A stretch of DNA of 64,000 nt from Euzebya rosea (GCF_003073135.1 NZ_PGDQ01000003.1:248001-312000), one strand, 5' to 3'. Numbered from the stretch's first letter, positions 1 through 9,390 are shown. Notes: generated by a model from the sequence alone, not told the origin. Numbers and translations: made by a program.

Positions 1-1252
1 TCTCGGCCATCGTCAGGGGGACGTCGAACGATGACTGGACGACGTCGCGCTGCAGGAAGCCGTGGATGCCGTGGCCGAGCTCGTGGGCGAGGGTCATCAC
101 GTCGTTGTCGGTCCCGGTGAAGCTGAGGTTGATCCACGGGTGCTGTCCGGGCACGGCCACACAGAACGCCCCGGGCTGCTTGTGTTCGCCGGGGACGGCG
201 TCGATCCACCCCTCCTCGAAGTGCATCTCGACGATCTCCGCGGCGACGGGGGAGAAGTCGGCGTAGGCCGCGGTCACCAGCGCGCGGGCTTCGTCCCAGC
301 CGAACCGCTGGGGCGCGTCGCCCAGCGGCAACGGTGCGTAGCGGTCGTGCTCGGCGAGGGTGTCGAGCCCCATCAGGCGAGCCTTCAGGCGATACCAGCG
401 GCCGACCAGGTCGTAGCGTGCGGTCACCGCGTCGACGAGGGTGCGGACCTGCATGTCGCTGACCTCGTTGGCGAGGTTGCGGACGTGCAGCCAGCTGTCG
501 TGCCCCCGGAGCTCGTCGCGGATGGCGTGGTCCTGCACGAGCGTGTCGTAGATGGACGCGCGGATGCGGAGCTCGCCCATCAGGGCCATGGAGATGCCCT
601 CGGTCGCGGTGTCGCGGACACGCCGGTCGGGGGACTGCAGGTCCGCGGTCGCGTGCTCCAGCGGTCGTGGGGGACCGTCGGGACGGGGGACCTGGATGGT
701 GGAGCTCATGTTGGCGAACAGGCGCTGCCACGCCGCTGGGCCCGTGGGGCCGAGGGCGGTCAGGATCCGCTCCTCGGCTTCGCTGAGCACGTGATCGCGC
801 TGGCGACGAAGGGTCGTCAGGTAGTGGCGGTGGCCGGCGAGGGCCGGCTCCTGCAGGACCGTGGCGACCCGGTCGTCGGGCAGGGCCAGCAGCTCCAGCT
901 CGAGGAACAGGACCTCCTGCTGGGCCGTCGCGGTGACCTCGGCCAGCCGTGCGGCCAGGGCCTGGCGGGCCGGGTCGTCACCGTCGGTGGTGACCCGCAG
1001 GTTGGCGTAGGTCGAGGCCCGGCGGACGGGCAGGACCAGCTGCTCGTACTCGGTGATCGCGGCGGCCAGCCGTGGGGCGTCGAGGTCGGCAATCCGCCCC
1101 TTCCACCGGGTCGCGAAGGCCCGTGCGTGGCCCAGGGTGCCGTCGATGACGTCGAGCAGCTCGCGGTCGTCGGGACCGTCGAACAGGTCGGACAGGTCCC
1201 AGGTCGGCGGGTCGTCGTTGGTGCGTGCCGGCGGTGCTGCGGAGGTCGTCAC
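1..1252 (-). CDS. M3 family oligoendopeptidase, 3' end outside window
   Basis: This is the N-terminal ~417 residues of a cytoplasmic zinc oligopeptidase; the rest lies left of the window. Near the left edge (minus strand, about bases 40-90) the reading frame carries HELGHGIHGF, which is the M3 signature HExGHxxH, where the two His and a Glu further on would bind catalytic zinc. The N-terminus has the Trp-Asp-Leu-Ser-Asp-Leu-Phe segment usual for the PepF/M3 group. I place the start at GTG 1250-1252 because the conserved region begins about 17 residues later and no better start is in frame. It probably cleaves short peptides during protein turnover. The large plus-strand open frame over the same DNA is only its shadow. 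Confidence 0.9.
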   Translation of the reverse strand, partial: MTTSAAPPARTNDDPPTWDLSDLFDGPDDRELLDVIDGTLGHARAFATRWKGRIADLDAPRLAAAITEYEQLVLPVRRASTYANLRVTTDGDDPARQALAARLAEVTATAQQEVLFLELELLALPDDRVATVLQEPALAGHRHYLTTLRRQRDHVLSEAEERILTALGPTGPAAWQRLFANMSSTIQVPRPDGPPRPLEHATADLQSPDRRVRDTATEGISMALMGELRIRASIYDTLVQDHAIRDELRGHDSWLHVRNLANEVSDMQVRTLVDAVTARYDLVGRWYRLKARLMGLDTLAEHDRYAPLPLGDAPQRFGWDEARALVTAAYADFSPVAAEIVEMHFEEGWIDAVPGEHKQPGAFCVAVPGQHPWINLSFTGTDNDVMTLAHELGHGIHGFLQRDVVQSSFDVPLTMAE

Positions 1253-1300
1253 GGGCGGCAGCCTATCCGGGCATGGTGTCCGGGTGGCCCGCCCGAGGGG

Positions 1301-1726
1301 TCAGTGCGTCGCGCCTGCACCGTCGGCATCGCGGGCGGCGCCGATCATGTCGTCGAGGCCGCTGGCGGCCAGCGCCGAGTGGACCGCACGGAGGGTGGCG
1401 GCGAGGGTGTGGCGGACCGACACGGTGACCATGCCCGGCTCGGCGTCGACGTCGACATCGACGTCGGCACCGTCGGCGGTCAGCACCGTCGTGGGGGCTG
1501 GCGGCCACACCGGGTCATCCGGGTGGTCCTCGGCCAGGTAGTCCCAGGTCTCGGGTGCGATGGAGTCCAGCAGCTCCGCGACGCGGTCGAGGTCGCCGAT
1601 CAGGCGGGGGAGGGTCTCGCCGACCTCGTGCAGCAGGTCGTCGACCACCGCGGCGTGCTCGCGGCAGTACAGGTGGTCCGGTGGCAGGGACTCCCCGCAC
1701 ACCGCGCAGACATCATCTCGGTACAT
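1301..1726 (-). CDS. small CxxC protein of unknown function
   Basis: A 141-residue protein of unknown function. The N-terminus reads MYRDDVCAVCGESL and continues to YCREH about ten residues later, a Cys-x2-Cys ... Cys-x2-His pattern that would suit one small zinc finger. The rest is Asp/Ala-rich, with a run of alternating Asp and Val at about residue 85, and predicted to be soluble. The ATG at 1724-1726 overlaps the 3' end of the upstream cyclase gene by 14 bases, so the two are probably co-transcribed and translationally coupled. I do not recognise the family. A role tied to the cyclase-ATPase regulator is possible from position only. Confidence 0.7.
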   Translation of the reverse strand: MYRDDVCAVCGESLPPDHLYCREHAAVVDDLLHEVGETLPRLIGDLDRVAELLDSIAPETWDYLAEDHPDDPVWPPAPTTVLTADGADVDVDVDAEPGMVTVSVRHTLAATLRAVHSALAASGLDDMIGAARDADGAGATH

Positions 1727-4700
1727 CGGCGCCGAGGATATCGGGGGGCTGCACGTCGGTGTCCCGCGTGGCCGGGTGCGTGTCGCTGGCCTGTGTGTCG
1801 TCGATCCGGATGTCGAGGGCGCGCAGCCACCCGTCGCCCGTGATGCCGGCGGCGGGCAGGGCCTCCACGGCAGCGGCACGGTCGGTGGGCGTCCCGCACA
1901 GGTCGGCCTCCAGCAGGGTCACCAGGGCGCGGGTCGGCACGTCCTGGGCGTCACCGACGGCGTCGAGGGCGTGGTCGAGGTGGGCACGGACGGCGGCCGG
2001 GCGCCCCCGATGGTGGGCAGCGAGGGCGGCGGCCAGCCTGACCATGGTCCGGTCGAGGTAGCTCGCAACCGGCGATGCCTCCACGAAGTCCACGAGCGGG
2101 GTCACCTGCTGGACTGCGCCCGCACGGGCGTGCACCAACGCTGCGACCGCGCTGTTGGCGACGATCGTGGAGGGGCCGGCATCGGGCCGCAGCGACCTCG
2201 CGGCCACGGCCAGCGCCGTGTCGGTGTCGCCCTCCTGCAGCGCGGCCAGGGCCAGGTGGCGGTCGATGTCGGGACCGGCGGTGGCGGTCAGCGCGTCCGG
2301 CAGCCGGCTTCGTGCGCGCCGGGGTTCGCCCTGGTGAAGGTCCATCCCGGCGGCGGCGATCCGGGCGAGGCTGCCGTGGGCCACGTCCTCGAGGCGGTCG
2401 GCGAGCGTCACGCCGTGGTCGGCCTCGGCCACCGCGTCGGCGGCCCGTCCGAGGTGGGCGAGCGCCCGTGCGAGCACGGCGTGGCCGAGCATCTCCCCCC
2501 AGCGGTGGCCGATACGGTGCAGCAGCCGGATGGCCTCGGTGGCATGGCGGGCAGCGGACACCGAGCACCCCTGCCACGTGTGCACCCCGGCCAGCAGGAC
2601 CTCCGCGAGGCCAGCACCGAACGCGTGTGTCTCGGGGCGCAGGCCGGTGGACAGCGCCTGCTCGGCCTTCTCCATCGCCCCGTCGAGGTCGCCGGCGAGG
2701 AAGTCGATCCAGCCCAGCAAGCCGGCCGTGAACGCCGTGCCCAGCCGGTTGCCCTCGGCGGCGAAGCGGTCGCGGGCACGCACGGCCAGCAGGCTGGCAC
2801 GGGCCAGGTCACCGGCGTTGAAGGCGATCCAGGCCTGGTGCTGCTCGGCCCAGGCCATGCCGGCGACGTCGCCGAGGCGTTCGTGGACCTGCCCGGCCTC
2901 GTGGACGGCGCGGGCGGCCGGATCCTCCATGCCGCGGAAGATCAGCGTCATGCCGAGCATGCGCAGGGCCGTGGCGAGCGCATGTTCGTCCTCGGACCGG
3001 CGGGCCGCGGCGACCGCCTCCTCCAGGGCGTGCGTGGACTCCTCGAGGTGCCCCCGGGACTGCAGGCCCTGCCCGACGACGACCAGCGCGAGGGCCGTCA
3101 CGGCGGGGGAGGGGTCGGCGTCGACGATGGCGCCGGCGGCCGCGGTCGCCTCGTCGATCCGGCCGAGCTCCGAGAGCGCTCGGGCCCGGTGGAGCCTGAT
3201 CGTCCACGGGACGTCGGCGTCGAGGGCGATGGCCCGGTCGGCGAAGACGAGGGAGACCGCGGGGTCGCGCTGGCCAGCCCACTCGGCGGCAGCATCGAGG
3301 GCCTCGACCGCCTCGGTGCGCAGGTCCGCAGGCACCGGCCCCATCGATGCGGCGAGCTCCGCGGCCGTGGCCAGGTGCTGGGCACGGCGACGCAGGGTCG
3401 TGCCGCCGCCGGAGGGGTGTGCCAGTCGACGCCCGATGTCGCGGTGCCGCTCGACCCGTTCGCGCTTGGGCAGGCGCAGGTAGGCGGCCTCGCGGAGGGC
3501 ATCGGTCTTGAAGCGATAGCTGTCGCCCTCGATGACGAACAGGTCGCGGTCGACGAGGGCCTCCAGCAAGGCGGCCGCCCCGGCCTCTCCGCGGTCGGCG
3601 GCGACGGCCAGGAGCATGTCGACCGGGCCCGTCCAGCCGATGACCGCGGCGTCCTCGACGATCCGCCGTTCGGCGGGTTCGAGGACGTCGAGCCGTGCCG
3701 ACAGCAGCCCCCGCAGGGTCAGGGGCATGTCCTCGACGCCGTCGGCCTGGCCGCCCTCGCCGGCCAGCGCCGCGATCTCCTCCAGCATCAGCGGGTTCCC
3801 CCCGCTGCGACGGACCGCGGCGGCCACGGCGTCGTCGGTGGCGGACGGCCCGAGCAGCTCACGGGCCAACGCGCTGGCGTCGTCGTCCTGCAGGGGGCCG
3901 AGCCGCAGCCAGGTCACGTTCACGGCGTCGGTGAAGGCCGAGATGTCGGGGACGTGGTCGTTCGGGTCGCCCACCCGGCTGGTGGTGACGGCCATCACCG
4001 GCATGCGACGCAGGCCCATCAGCACGTCGGTCATCAGGTCGATGATCGCTTGGTCGGCCCACTGGATGTTCGCGAGGACCGCCACGATGGGACGCCGTTC
4101 GGCGAGGTGGCGGACCAGCGTCACGATCGCGGCGGTGGCGGCAGCCCGCGCGGCCTCGACGTGCTCGGCGCCGTCCGGTGACATCTCCATCAGCTCGTGC
4201 AGGGCCGACGCCATGCGAGCGGCTTCGGGGTCGTCGGCACGCATCCCCATCGCACCGGCCACCACCGTCGTCATCGCCGCCTCGTCGTCGAGGTCGATGT
4301 CCAGCCCCACGGCGTTGCGGAGCATGTCCGCAGCGGGGGTCCACATGCTGGCCTCGCCGTACGGCGGGATACGGGCCTCCAGGACCAGCGCGTCGTGCCG
4401 CTGTCGGGCCCGCTCGACGAAGGCGTCGGCCAGCATCCGCTTGCCGACACCGGCGTCGCCGATCAGCTCGACGAGGTGGGCGCGACGGCGGACCACGGCG
4501 ACGTCGAGGACCGCGTCCAGCAGCCGCTCCTCGGCCTCCCGGCCGACCACCGGCCCTCGGCGTCGGCCGAGCTCGTTTCCCGGGTCGCCGATCGGACGCA
4601 GGGCCACCCAGGTCTCGATGGGTTCCCGACGACCCCGGACGGCCAGGGGGCCCCGGCGACGGAAGGTGATCCGGTGCTGGGTCGCCCGGTGGGTCTGCTC

Positions 4701-5261
4701 GCCGACGAGGACCGCGCCCGGGTCCGCCGCGGACTCCAGCCGGGCCGCCACGTTGACCGCGTCGCCCATCGCGGTCCACGAGTCGTCGGCGGCGAGGCCG
4801 CCGACCAGCACCTCACCGGTGTTGACGCCGATCCGCATCCGCAGGTCGACGTCCTCCTCCAGGCCGACCCGGCGCACGGTCCGCTGCATCGCCAGCGCCG
4901 CACGGACGGCCCGCTCGGGGTCGTCCTCGTGGGCCACCGGGGCGCCGAAGAGCGCCACGATCGCGTCGCCGACGACCTTGTCGACCGTGCCCCCGTGCGC
5001 GGTCACGTCAGCCGCGATGCGGCCGAACAACCGGTCGACCAGCTGCTTGACCCGTTCGGGGTCCAGCGCCTCGGCCAGCGACGTGAAGCCGGCGAGGTCG
5101 CCGATCACGACCGTGGCCAGCCGCCGCTCGTCCGGAGGTGGCCCGGCAGGGGCCTGTCGTGGCGTGCCGCACGCGGGGCAGAACCGGGCCTCGTCGGCCA
5201 GCGCACCGCCGCACCCCGCGCAGGTCGAGGAGACAGCGGCGGCCGGCTCAGGAAGGGGCAT
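1713..5261 (-). CDS. class III adenylate/guanylate cyclase fused to STAND-like ATPase and TPR region
   Basis: A 1182-residue multidomain signalling protein. Residues ~15-35 form a zinc ribbon (CAGCGGAL ... CPACG). Residues ~45-210 are a class III nucleotide cyclase: GDLAGFTSL and KVVGDAIVALFG supply the two metal-binding Asp, and AMGDAVNVAARLE supplies the Asn/Arg transition-state pair. A STAND/AAA-like ATPase follows (~235-560), but its P-loop reads GDAGVGKRM, with Arg where Ser/Thr should be, and its Walker B position reads VLANIQWAD instead of an acidic pair, so ATP hydrolysis is doubtful. The C-terminal half is helical TPR-like repeats. ATG 5259-5261 is used, as the frame's earlier codon is TTG; the gene overlaps the S9 peptidase end by 14 bases. 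Likely a cAMP-producing sensor with unknown input. Confidence 0.88.
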   Translation of the reverse strand: MPLPEPAAAVSSTCAGCGGALADEARFCPACGTPRQAPAGPPPDERRLATVVIGDLAGFTSLAEALDPERVKQLVDRLFGRIAADVTAHGGTVDKVVGDAIVALFGAPVAHEDDPERAVRAALAMQRTVRRVGLEEDVDLRMRIGVNTGEVLVGGLAADDSWTAMGDAVNVAARLESAADPGAVLVGEQTHRATQHRITFRRRGPLAVRGRREPIETWVALRPIGDPGNELGRRRGPVVGREAEERLLDAVLDVAVVRRRAHLVELIGDAGVGKRMLADAFVERARQRHDALVLEARIPPYGEASMWTPAADMLRNAVGLDIDLDDEAAMTTVVAGAMGMRADDPEAARMASALHELMEMSPDGAEHVEAARAAATAAIVTLVRHLAERRPIVAVLANIQWADQAIIDLMTDVLMGLRRMPVMAVTTSRVGDPNDHVPDISAFTDAVNVTWLRLGPLQDDDASALARELLGPSATDDAVAAAVRRSGGNPLMLEEIAALAGEGGQADGVEDMPLTLRGLLSARLDVLEPAERRIVEDAAVIGWTGPVDMLLAVAADRGEAGAAALLEALVDRDLFVIEGDSYRFKTDALREAAYLRLPKRERVERHRDIGRRLAHPSGGGTTLRRRAQHLATAAELAASMGPVPADLRTEAVEALDAAAEWAGQRDPAVSLVFADRAIALDADVPWTIRLHRARALSELGRIDEATAAAGAIVDADPSPAVTALALVVVGQGLQSRGHLEESTHALEEAVAAARRSEDEHALATALRMLGMTLIFRGMEDPAARAVHEAGQVHERLGDVAGMAWAEQHQAWIAFNAGDLARASLLAVRARDRFAAEGNRLGTAFTAGLLGWIDFLAGDLDGAMEKAEQALSTGLRPETHAFGAGLAEVLLAGVHTWQGCSVSAARHATEAIRLLHRIGHRWGEMLGHAVLARALAHLGRAADAVAEADHGVTLADRLEDVAHGSLARIAAAGMDLHQGEPRRARSRLPDALTATAGPDIDRHLALAALQEGDTDTALAVAARSLRPDAGPSTIVANSAVAALVHARAGAVQQVTPLVDFVEASPVASYLDRTMVRLAAALAAHHRGRPAAVRAHLDHALDAVGDAQDVPTRALVTLLEADLCGTPTDRAAAVEALPAAGITGDGWLRALDIRIDDTQASDTHPATRDTDVQPPDILGADVPR

Positions 5262-7371
5262 CGAGGCCAAGCGTGCGCTGCAGGAAGGCCAGCTGCAAGG
5301 CCGTCAGGTTGGCGTTGACCGCCTCGTTGGGGGTGAAGTGGGTCACGCCCGACAGCGGCAGGACCTCGTGGGGCCGTCCGGCTTCCAGCAGCGCCCGGCT
5401 CAGGCGCAGGGTGTGGGCCGCGACGACGTTGTCGTCGGCCAGCCCGTGGATCAGCAGCAGCGGGCGGGTGAGCGCCGGGGCATCATCGATGATCGAGGAG
5501 CTGGCGTACGGCGCCGCGGTCGCGTCGACGCCCAGGTACCGCTCGGTGTAGTGGGTGTCGTACAGCGTCCAGTCGGTGACCGGTGCGCCGCTGACGGCGG
5601 TGTGGAACACGTCCGGTCGGCGCAGGACGGCCAGCGCCGCGAGGTACCCGCCGAACGACCACCCACGGATGCCGACCCGATCGAGGTCCAGCAGTCCGGG
5701 ATGGTCCTGCGACGCCCGGTGCAGGGCGTCGACCTGCCCCTGGAGGGGCGGGCCGGCGAGATCGTGGTGGATGGCGGCTTCCCACGACACCGACTGGCCG
5801 GGCGCCCCGGGCCCGTCGGTCACGAGCACGGCGAAGCCGTTGGCGGCGAACCACGCGGGGGTCAGGTGCGCGGCGCCGGCTGCCAGGACCCGGCGGGCAT
5901 GGGGGCCGCCGTAGGAGTCGACCAGGACGGGCAGCGGACCGTCCTCGGGGGTCCAGCCGGAGGGGTGGAGCAGCAGGCTCGCCGGGGTGTCGCCACCGCC
6001 GACCGGGCCGACGACGGTCACGGGCAGCTCGGGCGCCTCCTGGGCGTTGGAGGTGAGCGCGACCCCGTCGACGGTCACGGTCGTCGTCGTGTCGGACAGG
6101 CGTCGCTGGACGATCGCCAGGCGATCGGGGCGACCGGTCGCCCCGGCCACACCGTCGGGGTCGGACAGGACGGTCGTCGTGCCGTCGGTGCCCAGCGTCG
6201 CGACGACCGTGCACCACGGGGTGGCACGCACGTGGGCGGTCACGGTGACCGCGTCGTCGCTGGTGCACACGATGCTGGCGACCATCAGGTCCGGGTCCCC
6301 GAGCAGCTGTTGGTCCGCGCCGGTGCCGAGGGCGATCCGTCGGGTGTCGTCGGCCTGGACGACGCGGACCAGCCGACCGTCGGGGGTGCGGGTGGGACTG
6401 CCGGGGACGAGCTCGATCCACGGGTCGGCGACGTCGTCGACCAGGACCTGGGTCGTGCCGTCTCCGGGGTCGACGGACAGCACGGCGACCCGGCGCTGGT
6501 CACGGCTCTGGACGACGAGCAGGGGCGGTCCGGCGGCGGTCCAGACGACGTCGGCGACGTAGGGCAGCGCCTCGCGGTCCCACTCGATGTCGATCCGGTT
6601 GCCGCCGAGGTCGACCAGCGCGAGGGTGACCTCGGCGTTGGGCGTGCCCGCTGCGGGGTAGCGGATCTGGACGGGGCGGGCGTCGGGGTCGACGGGACCC
6701 GCGATCCACCAGCGGTGCACCGGGCCCGTGTCGACCCGCGCGGCGACCAGCGAGCGGCCGTCCGGCGCCCACCAGTACCCACGGGTGCGGCCCATCTCCT
6801 CGCCGGCGACGAACTCCGCCAGCCCCCAGCTGACATCGGGGGAGCTGTCGCGGGCCAGCATGCGGGGGGCGTTGGTGCCGTCGGCCCGGACGACCCACAG
6901 GGCCTCGTCCTCGACGTAGGCGATCATGCCGCCGTCGGGGCTCGGGCGCGGGTCGACCACGGGGCCGTCGACGGCCAGCTGCTCGGTGAGGCCGGTGGCG
7001 ACGTCGCAGACCATCAGCTTGCCGGACAGGGCGAAGACGGCGATGTCGGCGTCGGTGTCGGTGGCGTAGGCCACGATGCCGCTGCCGCGCTCGCGTGCCC
7101 GTTCGCGACGTGCACGTTCCTCGGCAGGGATGTCCTCGGGCAGGTCCGCCGGCATCAACGAGGCGGCGTCGGCCAGCAGTCGCTCACCGTCGTCGTCGAG
7201 GCACCACAGGGCCTGCTCGGGACGGTCGCCGTCACCGCGGAGGAACAGCGTCCGCTCGCTGGCGACCGTCAGGCTTCGCGGCACCCCGAGGGAGAACCCC
7301 TGGGTGCGGGCGTGGAGACGGGGAAAGTCCGGCACCGTCGTGTCGACGGGCCGGACCTCCTCTTGGCTCAC
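5248..7371 (-). CDS. S9 family (dipeptidyl-peptidase IV-like) serine peptidase
   Basis: A 707-residue prolyl-oligopeptidase-family enzyme. The first ~450 residues are the beta-propeller (DPP-IV N-terminal region, with YWWAPDG blades); the C-terminal ~250 are an alpha/beta hydrolase with nucleophile Ser in GWSFGGY, a catalytic Asp in GLADDN and His in THFTPNE. No signal peptide is evident, so it probably acts in the cytoplasm on proline-containing peptides. GTG 7369-7371 overlaps the TGA of the upstream gene in a GTGA arrangement, so translation is coupled. It sits between the zinc-ribbon gene and the cyclase gene in one minus-strand transcription unit. Confidence 0.92.
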   Translation of the reverse strand: MSQEEVRPVDTTVPDFPRLHARTQGFSLGVPRSLTVASERTLFLRGDGDRPEQALWCLDDDGERLLADAASLMPADLPEDIPAEERARRERARERGSGIVAYATDTDADIAVFALSGKLMVCDVATGLTEQLAVDGPVVDPRPSPDGGMIAYVEDEALWVVRADGTNAPRMLARDSSPDVSWGLAEFVAGEEMGRTRGYWWAPDGRSLVAARVDTGPVHRWWIAGPVDPDARPVQIRYPAAGTPNAEVTLALVDLGGNRIDIEWDREALPYVADVVWTAAGPPLLVVQSRDQRRVAVLSVDPGDGTTQVLVDDVADPWIELVPGSPTRTPDGRLVRVVQADDTRRIALGTGADQQLLGDPDLMVASIVCTSDDAVTVTAHVRATPWCTVVATLGTDGTTTVLSDPDGVAGATGRPDRLAIVQRRLSDTTTTVTVDGVALTSNAQEAPELPVTVVGPVGGGDTPASLLLHPSGWTPEDGPLPVLVDSYGGPHARRVLAAGAAHLTPAWFAANGFAVLVTDGPGAPGQSVSWEAAIHHDLAGPPLQGQVDALHRASQDHPGLLDLDRVGIRGWSFGGYLAALAVLRRPDVFHTAVSGAPVTDWTLYDTHYTERYLGVDATAAPYASSSIIDDAPALTRPLLLIHGLADDNVVAAHTLRLSRALLEAGRPHEVLPLSGVTHFTPNEAVNANLTALQLAFLQRTLGLDAPS

Positions 7372-9371
7372 GACCCCTCTGGGGCCGCCGGCTGCTGCGC
7401 GGCGGGTGCCGGTGCCTGCTCGGGCTGTTCCTGCTCGGGCTGGGCCTGCTCGGGCTGGGCCGGCTCGGGCTGGGCCTGCTCGGGCTGTGCCTGCTCGGGG
7501 GTGGCAGGGCTGGCGTCGTTGGTCGTCGCCGCGCCTGCAGGGGCAGACGGGGGCGGGGGAGCGGACGGACGTTCCCCGACCTCCGGCTTGGGCATCGGCG
7601 GGTCCACCTGCATGCCGGCCGGGTCGATCGTCGACACGGCAGCGTCGACGGCCTCGACCGCCTCGGCGGCCTGCTGCTCGGGGTTGCTGCCCAGGGGCAT
7701 CCCGTCGTGCGGGCAGCGCGACTCGTGGCCCGGGCGCACCCAGGTCCAGGCCTGGCAGGCCGGGCACCGGGTCTCGGGGCGGACCATCGGGTTGCCCTCG
7801 AGGACGAGCGGCAGGTGGATGTCGGTGAAGCCGGCGCACACGAACGCCTCGTAGGCCTTCTCGCCCAGCATCCGGTTGTCGGCGGCCACGCCGTCGAGGA
7901 TCTCCTGCGGCACCAGGTCCGCACCGTCGTCCACCAGCGCCTTGATGAGGTCGGCCGACTCGGGACGACCCAGGTCCAGGCCCTCGAGGGTCGGGACGCG
8001 GAGGGACTCGGGCATCTCCAGCTCGACACCGCGGGAGGTCCACGACTTCCAGCGGGCGAGGCCCTCGGCGCGGTTCTCCGCCGCGGCGCTGCGGACGTCC
8101 TCGGCGATGCGGCCGACCAGCTGGTCGCCGTGGCCGTGGTCACGCGCCCATGCCAGGACGGCCGCGATGTCGTTTGCGCCGAGGTCGACGCGGTCGATGA
8201 GCGCCGGCACCCGGTCGGGGTACTGGTCGTGGGTCATCGACAGCGTGGCGAGGGTTGCCGGCAGGCGGTCGGCGAAGCGGCCGAGGAGCGTGTCGATCGG
8301 CTCGGGGACGTCCTTGCCGGACTCGCGCAGGGCAGCGGCCTCGGCCAGCCAGCGGTCGCTGGGGTCCTCGGGCACGTTGGCCTCGAAGCTGGGGTCCTTG
8401 CGGAGCATCGCCGCGAGCACGACGGGACGCTGGCGGATGGCAGGGCCCATCGGCTCGAGGATCTCCTTGAGCCAGCGCCAGGGCAGGCCGGCCGCACGGT
8501 CGATGTCGCTGGCGACGCGGTCGGCCGAGCCGAGCAGGCCCAGGTGCGTGGCCGTCTGCATCTTCTTGCGGGCCTTCTCCTGCGCCTTCTGGCGCGAGGC
8601 CAGGACCGGCTTGCACTCCTCGGGGAACAGCTTGAAGAGCTCCCAGAGGTGGAACAGGTCGAGGTAGCGGCCTGCGGCGGCGCTGGCGAGGAAATGCCGG
8701 CAGAGGGCGTCGGGGCCGAGCAGCGCTCCGGCGGTGACCGGTGGGATCTCGGAGATCACGGCTTCGCGGTGCTTGCGTGCCATGCGGGCGAGCTTGGGGT
8801 CGGGGTTGACCACGTACTCCAGCGCCGCCTCGCTGGTGGCGCCGATCCGCTTGACGATCGCCGAGGGGTCGGGGCCCGTCGGCTTCTTCTTCTTCTTTTT
8901 CTTCTCCGCCGGCTTGGCGTCGGCACCGTCGCCGGACGCCTGCGCCTCGCCTGCGGTGGCCTCGTCCGTGGGAGCCTCGCCCGTGGGGGCCTCCGCCTCG
9001 GACGCCTGGGCCTCGTCGGCTGCCGGTGCGTCCGTGGTGTCCTGCGCGTCGGACTCCTCGGCTGCGGGCTGTTCGTCAGCGACCTGGGTCTCGGCAGGCG
9101 CCGACTCCGCAGCGGGCTGCGCCTCGGCGGGCGCGGCGTCCTCGGCAGGCGCGGCGTCCTCGGCCGGCGCGTCGGCAGCGGGGGCCGAGGCAGCTGGGGC
9201 GTCGGCAGCGGGCGCCTCGGTCGTGGGGGCCTCGGAGGCCGTGGCCTCGACAGGGGCCGCCTCAGCGGGCGCCTCGGCGGGGGTCGCCCCGTCCGAGTCG
9301 GTGACCGGTGCCGGCGGTGCGGGCTCCTGGTCGGTGGTGGGCTCGGGCGAATCGGACGGCGTTGCCGTCAT
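7368..9371 (-). CDS. Ala/Glu-rich protein with Lys tract and C-terminal zinc ribbon, unknown function
   Basis: A 667-residue protein that I cannot assign to a family. Residues 1-150 are low-complexity Ala/Glu/Pro/Thr; then comes a stretch of consecutive Lys; residues ~165-550 are a globular, helix-rich region with alternating charged and hydrophobic residues; a zinc ribbon (RCPACQAW ... RCPHDG) follows at ~565-590; the tail is Pro/Gln/Glu repeats (PEQAQ, PEPAQ) encoded by near-identical 15-base units at 7420-7500. The start ATG 9369-9371 has a clear AGGAGG upstream. The architecture, acidic disordered tail, basic patch and folded core, suggests a nucleic-acid or ribosome-associated protein, but this is inference. 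It heads the S9-peptidase/cyclase unit. Confidence 0.8.
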   Translation of the reverse strand: MTATPSDSPEPTTDQEPAPPAPVTDSDGATPAEAPAEAAPVEATASEAPTTEAPAADAPAASAPAADAPAEDAAPAEDAAPAEAQPAAESAPAETQVADEQPAAEESDAQDTTDAPAADEAQASEAEAPTGEAPTDEATAGEAQASGDGADAKPAEKKKKKKKPTGPDPSAIVKRIGATSEAALEYVVNPDPKLARMARKHREAVISEIPPVTAGALLGPDALCRHFLASAAAGRYLDLFHLWELFKLFPEECKPVLASRQKAQEKARKKMQTATHLGLLGSADRVASDIDRAAGLPWRWLKEILEPMGPAIRQRPVVLAAMLRKDPSFEANVPEDPSDRWLAEAAALRESGKDVPEPIDTLLGRFADRLPATLATLSMTHDQYPDRVPALIDRVDLGANDIAAVLAWARDHGHGDQLVGRIAEDVRSAAAENRAEGLARWKSWTSRGVELEMPESLRVPTLEGLDLGRPESADLIKALVDDGADLVPQEILDGVAADNRMLGEKAYEAFVCAGFTDIHLPLVLEGNPMVRPETRCPACQAWTWVRPGHESRCPHDGMPLGSNPEQQAAEAVEAVDAAVSTIDPAGMQVDPPMPKPEVGERPSAPPPPSAPAGAATTNDASPATPEQAQPEQAQPEPAQPEQAQPEQEQPEQAPAPAAQQPAAPEGS
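7408..7503 (-). repeat. in-frame 15-bp tandem repeats coding PEQAQ units
   Basis: Imperfect 15-base units (on the plus strand gctcgggctgggcct-like) run head to tail and encode five-residue PEQAQ/PEPAQ/PEQEQ repeats in the C-terminal tail of the zinc-ribbon protein. The unit is a multiple of three, so copy number can change without frameshift. Confidence 0.8.
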
Positions 9372-9390
9372 GGCGGACCTCCTGCCTTTC

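Noticed and set aside
62-4181. Long plus-strand open frames (62-1843, 1560-4181 and others up to 1140 codons, for example 12773-16195)
   Set aside because: They lie antisense to clear minus-strand genes, have Gly/Arg/Ala/Val-rich composition, lack family motifs, and come from the GC-rich third-codon bias of the real genes.
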